From: Adlercreutzia muris
GTDB taxonomy: Bacteria; Actinomycetota; Coriobacteriia; Coriobacteriales; Eggerthellaceae
Length of the DNA: 64,000 nt
Assembly (NCBI RefSeq): GCF_008831045.1
Contig: NZ_WAJS01000002.1
Span: forward strand, 62,001-126,000
Reading direction: 5' to 3'
Below the pieces are notes generated by a model. That model had not been told where the DNA came from. It worked only from the letters and a program-made list of their open reading frames with translations, and did not search any database. Position numbers and translations under genes: made by a program. This document shows positions 15,512-24,571 of this stretch, piece after piece. Position 1 is the stretch's first letter, and the number at the start of each line of letters is the position of its first letter.

Positions 15512-16588
15512 CTATGCGAACAGGCACCCCTCGCCCGTATACTGCACTTTACCGGCGCCCTCTGCGATGCGCCCGACGCGGTAGGTCTGCTCGCCGGCGG
15601 CCGCCAGGGCCGCCTCCACGGCCTCGGCGCGAGCGGGATCTACGATGAGGATCATGCCCAGGCCCATGTTGAAGGTCTTCAGGGCCTCGGCCTCGGACAG
15701 GTTCGCCGCCTCGCAGGCGAAGCGCACCACGGGCGGAAGGGGCCACGTGCCCAGGTCAACCTCGGCGTCCACCGTGGCGGGCAGGGCACGGTTCAGGTTC
15801 TCGGTAATGCCGCCGCCGGTGATGTGGGCGAGCGCACGGATGCCACCGGGCACCGCGTCCATAGCGGCGCGCACCGGCTTCACGTAGATGCGCGTGGGGG
15901 TGAGCAGAGCCTCCAGAATACTCTGACCGGCCAAGTCCTCGCGGGCCTCGCGCAGCGCCTCTTCGCTGCGGCCCTCCACGCACACCTTGCGGGCCAGAGA
16001 ATAGCCGTTGGAATGCAGGCCCGAGGAGGCCAGGCCGATGAGCACGTCGCCCTCGCGCACGCTCTCGGGATCGAGCATGCGCGGGCGATCCACCACGCCC
16101 ACGCAGAAGCCGGACAGGTCGTAATCGTCGGGATCCATCACGCCGGGGTGCTCGGCCATCTCGCCGCCGATGAGCGCGCAGCCGGCCTGACGGCAGCCCT
16201 CGCCAATACCGCCGACGATCTTGGCCATGGCCTCGGAGTCCAGCTTGCCCACGGCAACGTAGTCGAGGAAGAACAGCGGTTCGGCGCCTGTGGCCAGGAT
16301 GTCGTTCACGCACATGGCCACCAGATCGATGCCCACCGTGTCGTGCACGCCCAAGCGCTGGGCCACCTTCAGCTTCGTGCCCACGCCGTCGGTGCCGGAC
16401 ACCAGCAGCGGATCGTCCATGGCCTTGGCCGCGGCGATGGAGAACAGGCCGCCGAACCCGCCGATGTCGCCCACCACTTCGGGACGGTAGGTGGAATGCA
16501 CCGTGTCCTTGATGGCATCCACGGCCCGGGCACCCTCGACGATATCGACGCCGGCCTCGGCATAGGTCACGCTGTTCTGGTTTTCCAT
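15512..16588 (-). CDS. purM: Phosphoribosylformylglycinamidine cyclo-ligase (AIR synthetase)
   Basis: A 358-residue enzyme that closes the imidazole ring of FGAM with ATP to give AIR, two steps after PurN in purine synthesis. Family landmarks are VTYAEAGVDIVEG at the N-terminus, GFGGLFSI, the ATP/metal motif VSGTDGVGTKLKVA, VAMCVNDILATGAEPLFFLDY, the GGEMAEHPGV block and HITGGGITENLNRAL. Nothing is missing and the length is usual. ATG 16586-16588 follows GGAAAGGAA; five extra upstream codons are possible. Clustering with purN is common in bacteria. Confidence 0.94.
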   Translation of the reverse strand: MENQNSVTYAEAGVDIVEGARAVDAIKDTVHSTYRPEVVGDIGGFGGLFSIAAAKAMDDPLLVSGTDGVGTKLKVAQRLGVHDTVGIDLVAMCVNDILATGAEPLFFLDYVAVGKLDSEAMAKIVGGIGEGCRQAGCALIGGEMAEHPGVMDPDDYDLSGFCVGVVDRPRMLDPESVREGDVLIGLASSGLHSNGYSLARKVCVEGRSEEALREAREDLAGQSILEALLTPTRIYVKPVRAAMDAVPGGIRALAHITGGGITENLNRALPATVDAEVDLGTWPLPPVVRFACEAANLSEAEALKTFNMGLGMILIVDPARAEAVEAALAAAGEQTYRVGRIAEGAGKVQYTGEGCLFA

Positions 16589-16701
16589 GGGGTTCCTTTC
16601 CAAGAATGATCCGCTGGCTCATAGTATAAGGGACGGAACGGCCCCCCGACCCCGCAACGGCGCAGACGCTCCCCGCTCGGCCCGGGTCTCAGGCGGCGCT
16701 C

Positions 16702-17610
16702 CTACTCGGTTCGGTCTGACACGTCTCCGGCAATATCGGCAGCCGCCTCGTCCTCCACCGCCAGATCGCTATGATAGTCGCCCGTGCCCACATGGGCGAT
16801 GGGCACGAACTCGGCCGGGGCGGCGAAGGTTATGTAGCGCCAGGTGTTGTCGGCGCCGTCGCAGGTACAGAAGCCGAAGAGCTTCGTGGCATCGGTGACC
16901 AAGGCCGCCACATCGTTGTCGGGAGCGACGATGGATTCGTCGAGCAGCCACTGCTTGAAGTCGGAGAATTCCTGGTCGGTAGTGTAATTCGGCGTGGCGA
17001 TGGAGGAATGGGTCATGGGCACGTGCTCCACGGCGAAGGTTTGCAGACGGTAATTCCCCTCGGGCGTGAGCAGGTAGATGGTGCGGTGCTCGTTGAAGAT
17101 ATCAGAATCGCGCAGCTCGGCGAATAGGGCGAACATGGACCCATTGCGCATGTGGTGGCCGTAGAGGATGTTCACCTCGTCGGAGAAGTCGCCGGCGTTC
17201 TCGCCCGACAGCATGATGGAGCCGAACTCGGCCCCGAAGGAGCCCTCGCCCAAGCTGAAGTTGTGGTGGAGGTAGTACTCCGAATCGCCGTCCTTGTGGG
17301 CGACGGGATAGTTCACCATAGTGCCGGGCATGTACACCCAGGCCACCACATCGGGGTTGATCTCCCGCAGGGCATCCCAATCTACCACGAGATCGGCCAG
17401 GTTGATGCCCTCCGGAGCCGCTTCGGCCTCGGTCACCGCCGGGCCCGCGCTCTGGGCGATCTCATCGTACTCGTTTTGGCTCGACCAGTAGGTCCAAGCC
17501 AGATAGCCCAGGGTGCCCACCGAGGCAATGAACACGATGAGGGCCACCCAGAACACGATGCGCCAGAGGCAGCCGCCCTTCTTCTTTTTACGGTCTCTCT
17601 CGCTCGCCAT
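16702..17610 (-). CDS. srtB: Class B sortase
   Basis: A 302-residue membrane-anchored transpeptidase. The N-terminus is basic (ERDRKKKKGG) followed by one hydrophobic helix (about 15-38), giving an outward-facing catalytic domain. The catalytic triad is visible: His in ILYGHHMRNGS, Cys in LFGFCTCDG and Arg in NTWRYITF, with the helix-bearing insertion between them that marks class B. Class B sortases attach haem-uptake or pilus-like proteins to the wall through NPxTG-like signals, but family use varies widely in Actinobacteria. No obvious substrate gene is adjacent; candidate sortase-type tails in the window are FAQTG (3532-5226) and LPQTG (53814-64000). The C-terminal 35 residues are an acidic tail. 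Confidence 0.88.
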   Translation of the reverse strand: MASERDRKKKKGGCLWRIVFWVALIVFIASVGTLGYLAWTYWSSQNEYDEIAQSAGPAVTEAEAAPEGINLADLVVDWDALREINPDVVAWVYMPGTMVNYPVAHKDGDSEYYLHHNFSLGEGSFGAEFGSIMLSGENAGDFSDEVNILYGHHMRNGSMFALFAELRDSDIFNEHRTIYLLTPEGNYRLQTFAVEHVPMTHSSIATPNYTTDQEFSDFKQWLLDESIVAPDNDVAALVTDATKLFGFCTCDGADNTWRYITFAAPAEFVPIAHVGTGDYHSDLAVEDEAAADIAGDVSDRTE

Positions 17611-17693
17611 GGTTGACGGCCCCTTTCCACGTCGATTGCGCGCCTCGGCCCGCGACCACAGGCGCCCGGGCCGCTCTTCGTCGGCCGGCCCAA

Positions 17694-17719
17694 AACAAAA
17701 AAGGCCCCCGAAGGGGCCT
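17694..17719 (-). terminator. Terminator after the 35-residue membrane microprotein
   Basis: On the minus strand GGCCCC-TTCG-GGGGCC is followed by TTTTTTG. It lies 11 bases past the microprotein stop, supporting that gene as an independent unit separate from the sortase gene. Confidence 0.85.
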
Positions 17720-17729
17720 GCATGGAATG

Positions 17730-17837
17730 CTACTTCTTCATCTCGTCCATGAAGCCCTTGGCGATGAACACCACGATGATCAGGACGATGACCGCGACGC
17801 TGACCCAGATGACCTCGGGGGGAATGAAATCAAGCAT
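17730..17837 (-). CDS. 35-residue single-pass membrane microprotein
   Basis: A small reading frame starting MLDFIPPEV, followed by a strongly hydrophobic helix of about 20 residues (VSVAVIVLIIVVFIA) and a charged end KGFMDEMKK. The N-terminus is acidic and the C-terminus basic, which predicts the C-terminus inside. Support for translation is good: AAGGAG sits seven bases before the ATG and a strong intrinsic terminator begins just after the stop. It lies between the PPK2 gene and the sortase gene with its own terminator, so it is probably monocistronic. I do not recognise a family. It could be a regulator of a membrane complex or transporter, or a toxin-like peptide. Confidence 0.7.
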   Translation of the reverse strand: MLDFIPPEVIWVSVAVIVLIIVVFIAKGFMDEMKK

Positions 17838-17931
17838 GGGAAACTCCTTCTATGGAACAGGCCCGCTCCTCACGTGCCCGTTGACTTCCTGATGTTGGGT
17901 TCATAGTACCCCGAACCCTCCCGTTTCGCAA

Positions 17932-17976
17932 GGAAAACCCCTCGCCCCGCCGACCGCGCACGGTAGACGGGGCGAG
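17932..17976 (-). terminator. Terminator of the ppk1-PPK2 operon
   Basis: On the minus strand CTCGCCCCG pairs perfectly with CGGGGCGAG around an 18-base loop and is followed by GGGTTTTCC, about 25 bases past the PPK2 stop. Confidence 0.7.
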
Positions 17977-17998
17977 AGAACCGGCCCGCCCAGCCCTT

Positions 17999-19699
17999 CT
18001 AGCCGAAGTGCTCGACGCCGAGGCGATCCTCCAGGGCGTCCACGATGATGCGCAGGGCCTTGATGCGGGCGTAGCGCTTGTCGTCTGATTCCAGCACGAT
18101 CCAGGGGGCGAAGGTGGTGGAAGTGAGGCGGAACATGTCGTTGATGGCGGCCTTGTACTGGGGGTACTTCTCGCGGTTGCGCCAGTCGTCCTCGGTGATC
18201 TTCCACTGCTTGGCCGGATCCGTCTCGCGATCCTGGAAGCGGCGCAGCTGCTCCTCGGGGCTCACGTCCACCCAGAATTTCAGCAAGATGGCGCCCCAAT
18301 CCACCAGGTCGTGCTCGAACTCGTTGATCTCGTCGTAGGCGCGGCTCCATTCCTCGGGCGTGGCGAAGCCCTCCACCCGCTCCACGAGCACGCGCCCGTA
18401 CCAGCTGCGGTCGTACATGCCCACATGGCCCGCCTTCGGCAGGCGTGTCCAGTAGCGCCACAGGAAGGGATGGTTCAGCTCGGGCTTGGTGGGGGCCGGC
18501 GACGGGAAGATGTTGTAGGCGCGGGCATCGAGGGCCTGGGCCACGCGCTTGATGTTGCCGCCCTTGCCCGCGGCATCCCAGCCCTCGTACATGAGGATGA
18601 GGGGCACGCGCTTCTGGAACATGATGTTCTCCAGGCGGAACAGACGCGCCTGCAAGGCCCGCAGGGTCTTCTTGTAGGATTCCGGGTCGATGGCCAGGCT
18701 GTGATCGATGAGGTCGACCTGAGGGTAGTCCTCCACGATGGCGAAGCGCGACTGACGGGGCGCCAGCTCGCGGGCAGCCTCGGCCTGGGCACGGGCCCGA
18801 GCCAGCCGCATGCCGGAGAGCATGCCACGCCCCGGGGCGCCCACGCCGTCGGTCATGCCGAGGGCCTCGAGGTTGAACTGGGCCTCCATCTCCGCCTGAT
18901 GGGCCGAGAAGGCACCGCGCAGGGCATCGTTGGCCTCCTTCTGGCGCAGCCCCTGTTCCAGGGCTTCCACCAGGGTGCGGGCGATGGTGAGGTTCGTGCG
19001 GCGCTTGTCCTCCCCGTTGAGCAGCACCCAGGGGGCGAAGGGGTAGTCGCTGCGCTCCAGCAGGCGGTCGTACAACTCATAGGCGGCCTCGTAGCCGTGA
19101 TGGCTGTGCAGCTTCTTGTCGGTGACGCGCCAGCGGGTAGCCGGGTCGTCGTGAAGGCTGCGCAAGCGTTTCACCTGGGCTTCCTTGGTCATATGCACGA
19201 AGAACTTCACGACGATGTAGCCGTCGGCGGTCAGCTGGCGCTCGAAGTCGTAGATGGAATCGAGGTAGTGACGCTCCTCTTCCTTGGGCAGCAGCAGCTT
19301 GGCCGGAGCGTTGTACAGCATGTGCTGGATGACCGCCGAGTACCACCCGCGGTCGTAGAAGGTGATGGAGTTGCGCTCGCCGAGGGCCTTCCAGAAGTCC
19401 TGCATGATGGGATAGTAGCCCGTCACGCCCCATTCGCGACCGGCGAACTCGCGGGCATCAGGATCGAGATCGAGTCCGACATAGACGCCCGTGGAGCGCG
19501 CATCGAGGTTGTACATGAGGTCGGAGATGCGGCTGCCCTTGCCGGCGCCGTTCCACCCCTCGAACAGCACGACGAGGCCCACGCCGGCGTTGTGGGCCTG
19601 CTGCTGCAGCACGACGAGCCGTTCGATGAGGGCGTCCCACTCCTGCTTGTAGGCGGCCTTGGGCAGCTTCTTCTGGTTGAAGTCGATGGTCTCCAGCAT
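17999..19699 (-). CDS. pap: Two-domain PPK2-family polyphosphate:AMP phosphotransferase
   Basis: A 566-residue protein with two PPK2 domains. Each has a P-loop: FEGWNGAGKGSRI at about residue 45 and YEGWDAAGKGGNI at about 345. Each also has the following Asp-Arg motif: FYDRGWYSAV and YDRSWYGRVL, the latter followed by ERVEGFATPEEW. Double-domain (class II) PPK2 proteins typically phosphorylate AMP to ADP using polyphosphate, whereas single-domain enzymes act on ADP or GDP. Only the C-terminal domain is usually fully active in this class. The gene starts 26 bases after ppk1, so the operon encodes both synthesis and use of polyphosphate. An ADP or broad-NDP specificity cannot be excluded. Confidence 0.88.
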   Translation of the reverse strand: MLETIDFNQKKLPKAAYKQEWDALIERLVVLQQQAHNAGVGLVVLFEGWNGAGKGSRISDLMYNLDARSTGVYVGLDLDPDAREFAGREWGVTGYYPIMQDFWKALGERNSITFYDRGWYSAVIQHMLYNAPAKLLLPKEEERHYLDSIYDFERQLTADGYIVVKFFVHMTKEAQVKRLRSLHDDPATRWRVTDKKLHSHHGYEAAYELYDRLLERSDYPFAPWVLLNGEDKRRTNLTIARTLVEALEQGLRQKEANDALRGAFSAHQAEMEAQFNLEALGMTDGVGAPGRGMLSGMRLARARAQAEAARELAPRQSRFAIVEDYPQVDLIDHSLAIDPESYKKTLRALQARLFRLENIMFQKRVPLILMYEGWDAAGKGGNIKRVAQALDARAYNIFPSPAPTKPELNHPFLWRYWTRLPKAGHVGMYDRSWYGRVLVERVEGFATPEEWSRAYDEINEFEHDLVDWGAILLKFWVDVSPEEQLRRFQDRETDPAKQWKITEDDWRNREKYPQYKAAINDMFRLTSTTFAPWIVLESDDKRYARIKALRIIVDALEDRLGVEHFG

Positions 19700-19725
19700 G
19701 CCCGGAGCTCCTTCCTCAGTGGTCT

Positions 19726-22700
19726 CTATCCGAACAGCAGCTTCAGCAGACGCCCGAAGATCCCCAGCTTCTTCGGGGTCGCCGGCACGATCTCGGCCCC
19801 CACCAGTTCCGTCGGCAGCGGCTCGCGCCCCGTCGCCGCGGAGGGGCTCGTCGGATCGACGACCTCCGCGGCCGGCACAAAAGGGTCGGACTCCGCTTTT
19901 GCCGGGGAAGCGGCGACACGGGGCTGGGCGGCCTGCGATGCGGAAGCCGCCTGCGGCGCGTCGGGGGCCGGGGCAGGTTGCGGGGCTGGCACCGGCTGCG
20001 ACGGCGCCGAGGTCGCGGCGGCCGGAGCAGATTGCGGCTCCGGAGCGCTCGCAGCCGCAGGAGTGGTCGCATGGCCGGCGGCCGGGGCCGCAGGAGCGAT
20101 CGCATGGCCGGCGGCCGGGGAAGACGGCGATGCGGGCTGGGGCGTGCCGGCCAGGGACGGGTCGGCAGCCAGCACGGAGCGCAGGATGGCTTCGAACTCG
20201 GGGGTGATGGGCGCCCCGGCCGCGGCCACGGCCGCCACCGCCGCCGAATCCGGCAGCGGATCCAGGGACGAAGCGGGCTCGGAAGCCTCGGAAGTGGGGG
20301 CAGGATCGGCCGCCGGGGGCTCGGCCGAGGTCTCAGCAACAGTCGGAAGCCCGGAGGCAGATGCGGATTCGGCAGCGGACACGGGCTCGAAAGCGGTCTC
20401 CACCTGCGGCTCGGGCTCTAGCTCGGGTTCTAGCTGCGGGACGACCTGCTCCACCCGCGGCGGCGCGGCGTGCTTGCCCACCTTCTCGCCGGGTGCGGCC
20501 GCTCGAACGTCCGCGGGCACCGGCGCCTCCCCCGCTACCGACGCGACCGGCGCGACCGGCGCGACCGGCGCAGGGTGCAGCGCTGCAAGCACCGAGGCCG
20601 CCGAGGCCCCGGCCGCCACGGCCAAGGTCTCGGCAGCCGAGACGCCGGCAGCGGCAACGGACGCCTCTTCTGCGATCGGCTCCGCGACTTCACCCGCCTC
20701 CGTCGTCGAGGCCTTCCCGACAGCGGCCGCTGCCCCAGCCCCGACGGCCGCGTCGGGCGCCTCTTCCCCAATCGGCGCAGCCACGGGCGCCTCCAGGGCC
20801 GCGCTCTCGCGGGCCACGAACTCGGCCTCCTCCTCGGTGACGACAGGCGCACTCGGGGCCGAGGCCGTCACAGGGCCGAGAGGGAATACCACACGGTGCT
20901 CCTCGCCCTCGTCGGCCTCGTGTCGGGCAGCCAGTTCGGCGGCGGCCAGGCGCATGCGCTGGGCCTCGGCGATGAGGTACTTCTGGGAATCGAACAGCTC
21001 CACGTTCCCCTCGCGGTCGCGCTCGGCGAAGAAGCCGAGGGGCGTGTAGGAGCCGTCGGGCAGAAGCTCGCGCAGCTTCGCCGTGTCCGACCAGCTGATA
21101 TCCAGGTAGCCGAGCACCTGTTCGCGCAGAGTATCGTTCAGCACGGGCCAGGCGATCTCGATGCGCTTGTCCATGTTGCGGGTCATGAGGTCGGCGCTCG
21201 ACAGGTAGATGGCGCAGCTCTCCCGCGGGCCGAAGCCGTAAATGCGGCTGTGCTCAAGAAGCTGTCCCACGATGGACACCTCGCGCACGTGATCGGTGTA
21301 GCCGGGCACGCCGGGCAGGATGCAGGAGATGCCGCGCACGAACAGGTGCGTCTCCACCCCAGCCTGGGAGGCTTCCACCAGCTTGTCGATGACCTCCTTA
21401 TCGGTGATGGAATTCGTCTTGAAGAACAGCCCCGAGGGCTTCCCGGCCTTCGCGAGGGCGATCTGCTCGTCGATGCCGCGCAGGATGTTCTGCTTGATCA
21501 TGAGCGGTGCCACCCAGAGAATGTCGTAGTTGTCCGACGTGTTCTCCAGGGCCATATTGCGGAAGAAGTCGGCCGCGTCGGCACCGATGCGGGCATCGGT
21601 GGTGATGAAGGAGAAGTCGGTGTAGAGCTTCGCCGTCTTCTCGTTGTAGTTGCCGGTGCCCAGCTGGGTGATGTGCTGGAGCCCGTCTTCGGTCTGGCGC
21701 GTGATGGTGCAGATCTTGGAATGCACCTTGAAGTTGCGGAACCCGTAGATGACGTGGCAGCCGGCCGCCTCGAAGCGCTGAGACCACTCGATGTTGTTCG
21801 ACTCGTCGAAGCGGGCCCGCAGCTCAAAGAGAGCCGTGACCTCCTTGCCGTTCTCGGCCGCCGCGATGAGGGCCTCGGCCAAATGCGACTGGCTGGCCAG
21901 GCGGTACAGGGTGATTTTGATGGAGATGACCGCTGGGTCATTGGCCGCCTCGTGGAGCAGGCGCACGAAGGCATCCATGGACTGGTAGGGGTAGGACAGC
22001 AGCACCTCCCGCTCGCTCACCTGCTCGATGATGGAGCGATTGCGGTCCAGGCATGCCGGCCACTGGGGAGCGAAGGGCTTCTGGGTGAGCTCCGCGCGGC
22101 GCTCGGGCGCCAGGCGAGAGCCGAGACCCCAGGTGTAGCCCATGTTCAGGGGCACGCTCGTCACGAACAGCTGGTGCTCGGACAGGCCCAGCTTGTCCAG
22201 CAGCAGCTGCTTCACCGTGCGCGAGAGGGGCCGCTCGCTTTCCAGGCGCACAGGGGCCAGGCGGCTGCGCTTCTTGAGAATGCGCTTCATGTGCTCGCGA
22301 TAGTCCTCGCCCTGCTCCTCGGCGCCCTCGGTGGCGTCCAGATCGGCGTTGCGCGTGACGCAGACGATGTTGGTGTGCTTCACCGTGTACATGGAGAAGA
22401 TCTCGGGCACCCACATCTCGATGGCGTGCTCCACGAGCATGAAGGAGAGCCCCTCGCCGGGCAGGGCGATGACGCGGTCGGTTTGGCGCGGCAGCGGGAT
22501 GATGCCGAGCGTCACGCCCTCGGCACCCAGGTTCTTCGACTGCTTGCGCTCCCCCTTCTCAGCACGCTCGGCCTTCTCGGCCTTGGCCCGGGCCTTCTCC
22601 TCCTTGGTCTTCTTCACCTTCGGAGGTGCCTGCTCGTCCAGGCGCACGATGATGTAGAGGCCGCCGTTCTCCAGATGGGGGAAGGGGTGGCGCGCGTTCA

Positions 22701-23169
22701 CGATCTGCGGCGAGAGGAAGGGCAGCACGTTGTCGGCCATGTAGTCGTCGAGGAAGACGAGCTGCTCATCGGTGAGCCGGTCCTTGCGCACCTGGCGGAT
22801 GCCCTCGCGGGCCAGCAGGCCGTTGAGATGCTGGTAGGTTTCCTCGTAGTAGGGGTACAGCTCATGGCACCGCTCGTAGATGGCGTCGAGCTGCTCGGCG
22901 GGGGTCATGCCGGACTTCGGGTCGATGATGGACTTCTTCAGCAGCGCCAAGTCGCCCAGGGAGCCCACGCGCACCATGAAGAACTCCTGGAGGTTGCTCC
23001 AGAAGATGGAGATGAAGTTCAGACGCTCCAGCAGGGGCACCGTGGGGTCGGCCCCCTGATCAAGGACGCGCTTGTTGAAATCGAGCCAGGACAGCTCGCG
23101 GTTCTGCATATAGGGGGGCTTCGCCACGGCGGTGGCAGTTGTTGCGTCCTTCGATGCCTGCTGGGTCAT
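19726..23169 (-). CDS. ppk1: Polyphosphate kinase 1 with long disordered C-terminal tail
   Basis: A 1147-residue enzyme that makes polyphosphate from ATP reversibly. The PPK1 core occupies about residues 15-750. It has RELSWLDFNKRVLDQ near the start, a Lys/Glu-rich insertion (about 190-215, KKTKEEKARAKAEKAERA), and the two phospholipase-D-like catalytic halves, with the phosphorylated histidine in FKVHSKICTITR and a second histidine in LLEHSRIYGFG. Normal PPK1 proteins end here at about 690-720 residues. This one continues for about 390 residues of Ala/Pro/Glu-rich low-complexity sequence and finishes with PKKLGIFGRLLKLLFG, a basic amphipathic segment. GGGGAGG precedes the ATG. It is first in an operon with the PPK2 gene. 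Confidence 0.92.
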   Translation of the reverse strand: MTQQASKDATTATAVAKPPYMQNRELSWLDFNKRVLDQGADPTVPLLERLNFISIFWSNLQEFFMVRVGSLGDLALLKKSIIDPKSGMTPAEQLDAIYERCHELYPYYEETYQHLNGLLAREGIRQVRKDRLTDEQLVFLDDYMADNVLPFLSPQIVNARHPFPHLENGGLYIIVRLDEQAPPKVKKTKEEKARAKAEKAERAEKGERKQSKNLGAEGVTLGIIPLPRQTDRVIALPGEGLSFMLVEHAIEMWVPEIFSMYTVKHTNIVCVTRNADLDATEGAEEQGEDYREHMKRILKKRSRLAPVRLESERPLSRTVKQLLLDKLGLSEHQLFVTSVPLNMGYTWGLGSRLAPERRAELTQKPFAPQWPACLDRNRSIIEQVSEREVLLSYPYQSMDAFVRLLHEAANDPAVISIKITLYRLASQSHLAEALIAAAENGKEVTALFELRARFDESNNIEWSQRFEAAGCHVIYGFRNFKVHSKICTITRQTEDGLQHITQLGTGNYNEKTAKLYTDFSFITTDARIGADAADFFRNMALENTSDNYDILWVAPLMIKQNILRGIDEQIALAKAGKPSGLFFKTNSITDKEVIDKLVEASQAGVETHLFVRGISCILPGVPGYTDHVREVSIVGQLLEHSRIYGFGPRESCAIYLSSADLMTRNMDKRIEIAWPVLNDTLREQVLGYLDISWSDTAKLRELLPDGSYTPLGFFAERDREGNVELFDSQKYLIAEAQRMRLAAAELAARHEADEGEEHRVVFPLGPVTASAPSAPVVTEEEAEFVARESAALEAPVAAPIGEEAPDAAVGAGAAAAVGKASTTEAGEVAEPIAEEASVAAAGVSAAETLAVAAGASAASVLAALHPAPVAPVAPVASVAGEAPVPADVRAAAPGEKVGKHAAPPRVEQVVPQLEPELEPEPQVETAFEPVSAAESASASGLPTVAETSAEPPAADPAPTSEASEPASSLDPLPDSAAVAAVAAAGAPITPEFEAILRSVLAADPSLAGTPQPASPSSPAAGHAIAPAAPAAGHATTPAAASAPEPQSAPAAATSAPSQPVPAPQPAPAPDAPQAASASQAAQPRVAASPAKAESDPFVPAAEVVDPTSPSAATGREPLPTELVGAEIVPATPKKLGIFGRLLKLLFG

Positions 23170-23324
23170 GAGTCTGCGCCTCCCCTGTCTTTAACCGAAA
23201 AATCATGCCGCACGCCAAAAACGTGTGACTTTTATATTTTACCACTGGATAGCTCTCAGGCAGCAAATGAGCAGGGAAATAGCGAAGGTTGGGGAATTCG
23301 GCAGGAAGTCCGGCTATCGAAGGA

Positions 23325-24137
23325 CTATAGCCCGAACTCTCTCATCAGCCCATCCCGGTAGGCAGCATCCTTCGATGCTCGACGCGCGTCATCGATGCGC
23401 CCCGCGTCGAGCAGGGCTGCCATGAGCGCGCCGAGCTCGTCCCTGCCCTCTTCGCGGCCCTCCCTGAGGCCCTCCTCGCGCCCTTCTTCCTTTGCCCTGC
23501 GGCAGCGAATCTTGGTATCCTGCTCATAGGTAAGCACGCGCGTCACCCACTCCCGATCCCGGTTGTACTCCTCGACGAAGGAGTCGATTTGACGGGACAG
23601 CGATCCTTCCGCGCGCCCCGTGCGCACATAGTGTAGCAAATCGCGGAGGTCGGGGCTCGCCGCGCCCTCGGAGGCCGAGGCGTTCAGCACGATCCAGTGG
23701 GAATCGTCCCCCATGGACAGGTCAGGCGTCTCCAGGCAGACGCGCTCGATGGTGTAGACCGGCACGCCCGCCCCAAACGCATCAGCCGCACAAATAAAAA
23801 TGACGAAACTCTCCGGAAGCAACTCGTAGTCCTCTCCCTCCCCCAGCTCCGTCACATCGATGGCAGCTTGGTAATAACGCATTCGACGGCCAATGCGCGT
23901 CTCGCGGGCCAGCTGCATCTCAACATCATACACACGGCCGTCGTCCTTGGCGAACACATCCATGCGTACCCCTCGACTGGCAGCGGTAGGCTCTTTAGCT
24001 TGCTCGGCGTTCAGATAGCGAATTTCCCCCACCTGTATGCCGAGAGCAGCGTGAAGCACCCGGGCGCATACTTCCTTCCGGCACATGACACGATTGAACA
24101 TCCAGCGGTTCGAGAACTTCAAACTTCTCTGGGACAT
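23325..24137 (-). CDS. Rpn-family (PD-(D/E)XK) nuclease/putative transposase protein
   Basis: A 270-residue protein of the Rpn/PDDEXK_2 family, DNA endonucleases that promote recombination and were formerly called transposases. The nuclease core is visible as GVRMDVFAKDDGRVYDVEMQ (Asp, then Glu-x-Gln). The downstream helix has RRMRYYQAAID, and the C-terminus is a Glu/Arg-rich helical region (REEGLREGREEGRDE) with a short helix AGRIDDARRA, as in many family members. It is transcribed alone and no inverted repeats or target duplications were seen around it, so there is no evidence of an active element. The family is common in multiple copies per genome. Confidence 0.82.
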   Translation of the reverse strand: MSQRSLKFSNRWMFNRVMCRKEVCARVLHAALGIQVGEIRYLNAEQAKEPTAASRGVRMDVFAKDDGRVYDVEMQLARETRIGRRMRYYQAAIDVTELGEGEDYELLPESFVIFICAADAFGAGVPVYTIERVCLETPDLSMGDDSHWIVLNASASEGAASPDLRDLLHYVRTGRAEGSLSRQIDSFVEEYNRDREWVTRVLTYEQDTKIRCRRAKEEGREEGLREGREEGRDELGALMAALLDAGRIDDARRASKDAAYRDGLMREFGL

Positions 24138-24437
24138 GGCGGCTCCTTCGGCAACGACAGCGGAATACCCCTAGCCTACGCTCCCAGAACCGCACTTATG
24201 TCGCGGGAAAACCGTGCCTCGCTCCCGCCGCGAACCGCCTCCGCGTCACCGTGCACCGTCCGCACTTCGCGACTACGTCCCACAGGATTCGCGACAGCGA
24301 GCCCCCACAGTGGACGATAGCGCCGCCACCGCTCCTCCCCCTATTCACCTCTCCCCCCCACGAGGCCGGCCGCCGCAAACCGTACCGACGCCCCGCTCCA
24401 TCTATCGCCCCGCGCTCCTGACATGACCCCAGTCCAC

Positions 24438-24482
24438 GAAAAAGCGCCCCGCCGCGCGAACTTGAACTGCGGCAGAGCGCTC
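24438..24482 (-). terminator. Terminator of the NSS transporter gene
   Basis: On the minus strand AGCGC-TCTGCCGC pairs with GCGGCGG-GGCGCT around a loop and is followed by TTTTTCG, about 90 bases past the transporter stop. The rest of 24138-24571 holds no gene I can support. Confidence 0.65.
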
Positions 24483-24571
24483 CAACGACAAGGCCAGAAT
24501 ATCTCCCACGCGACCCGAGCTAACGGGAGCTGCGAAAGCCCAAGCTCGACCCGGGCCAGACCCGCATCCTC

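Noticed and set aside
18311-23361. Long plus-strand open frames (912 and 963 codons) opposite the polyphosphate genes
   Set aside because: They are antisense shadows of ppk1 and the PPK2 gene with no ribosome-binding site or recognisable motif.
23325-24137. Active insertion sequence
   Set aside because: The Rpn-type protein has historically been labelled transposase, but there are no terminal inverted repeats or target duplications.
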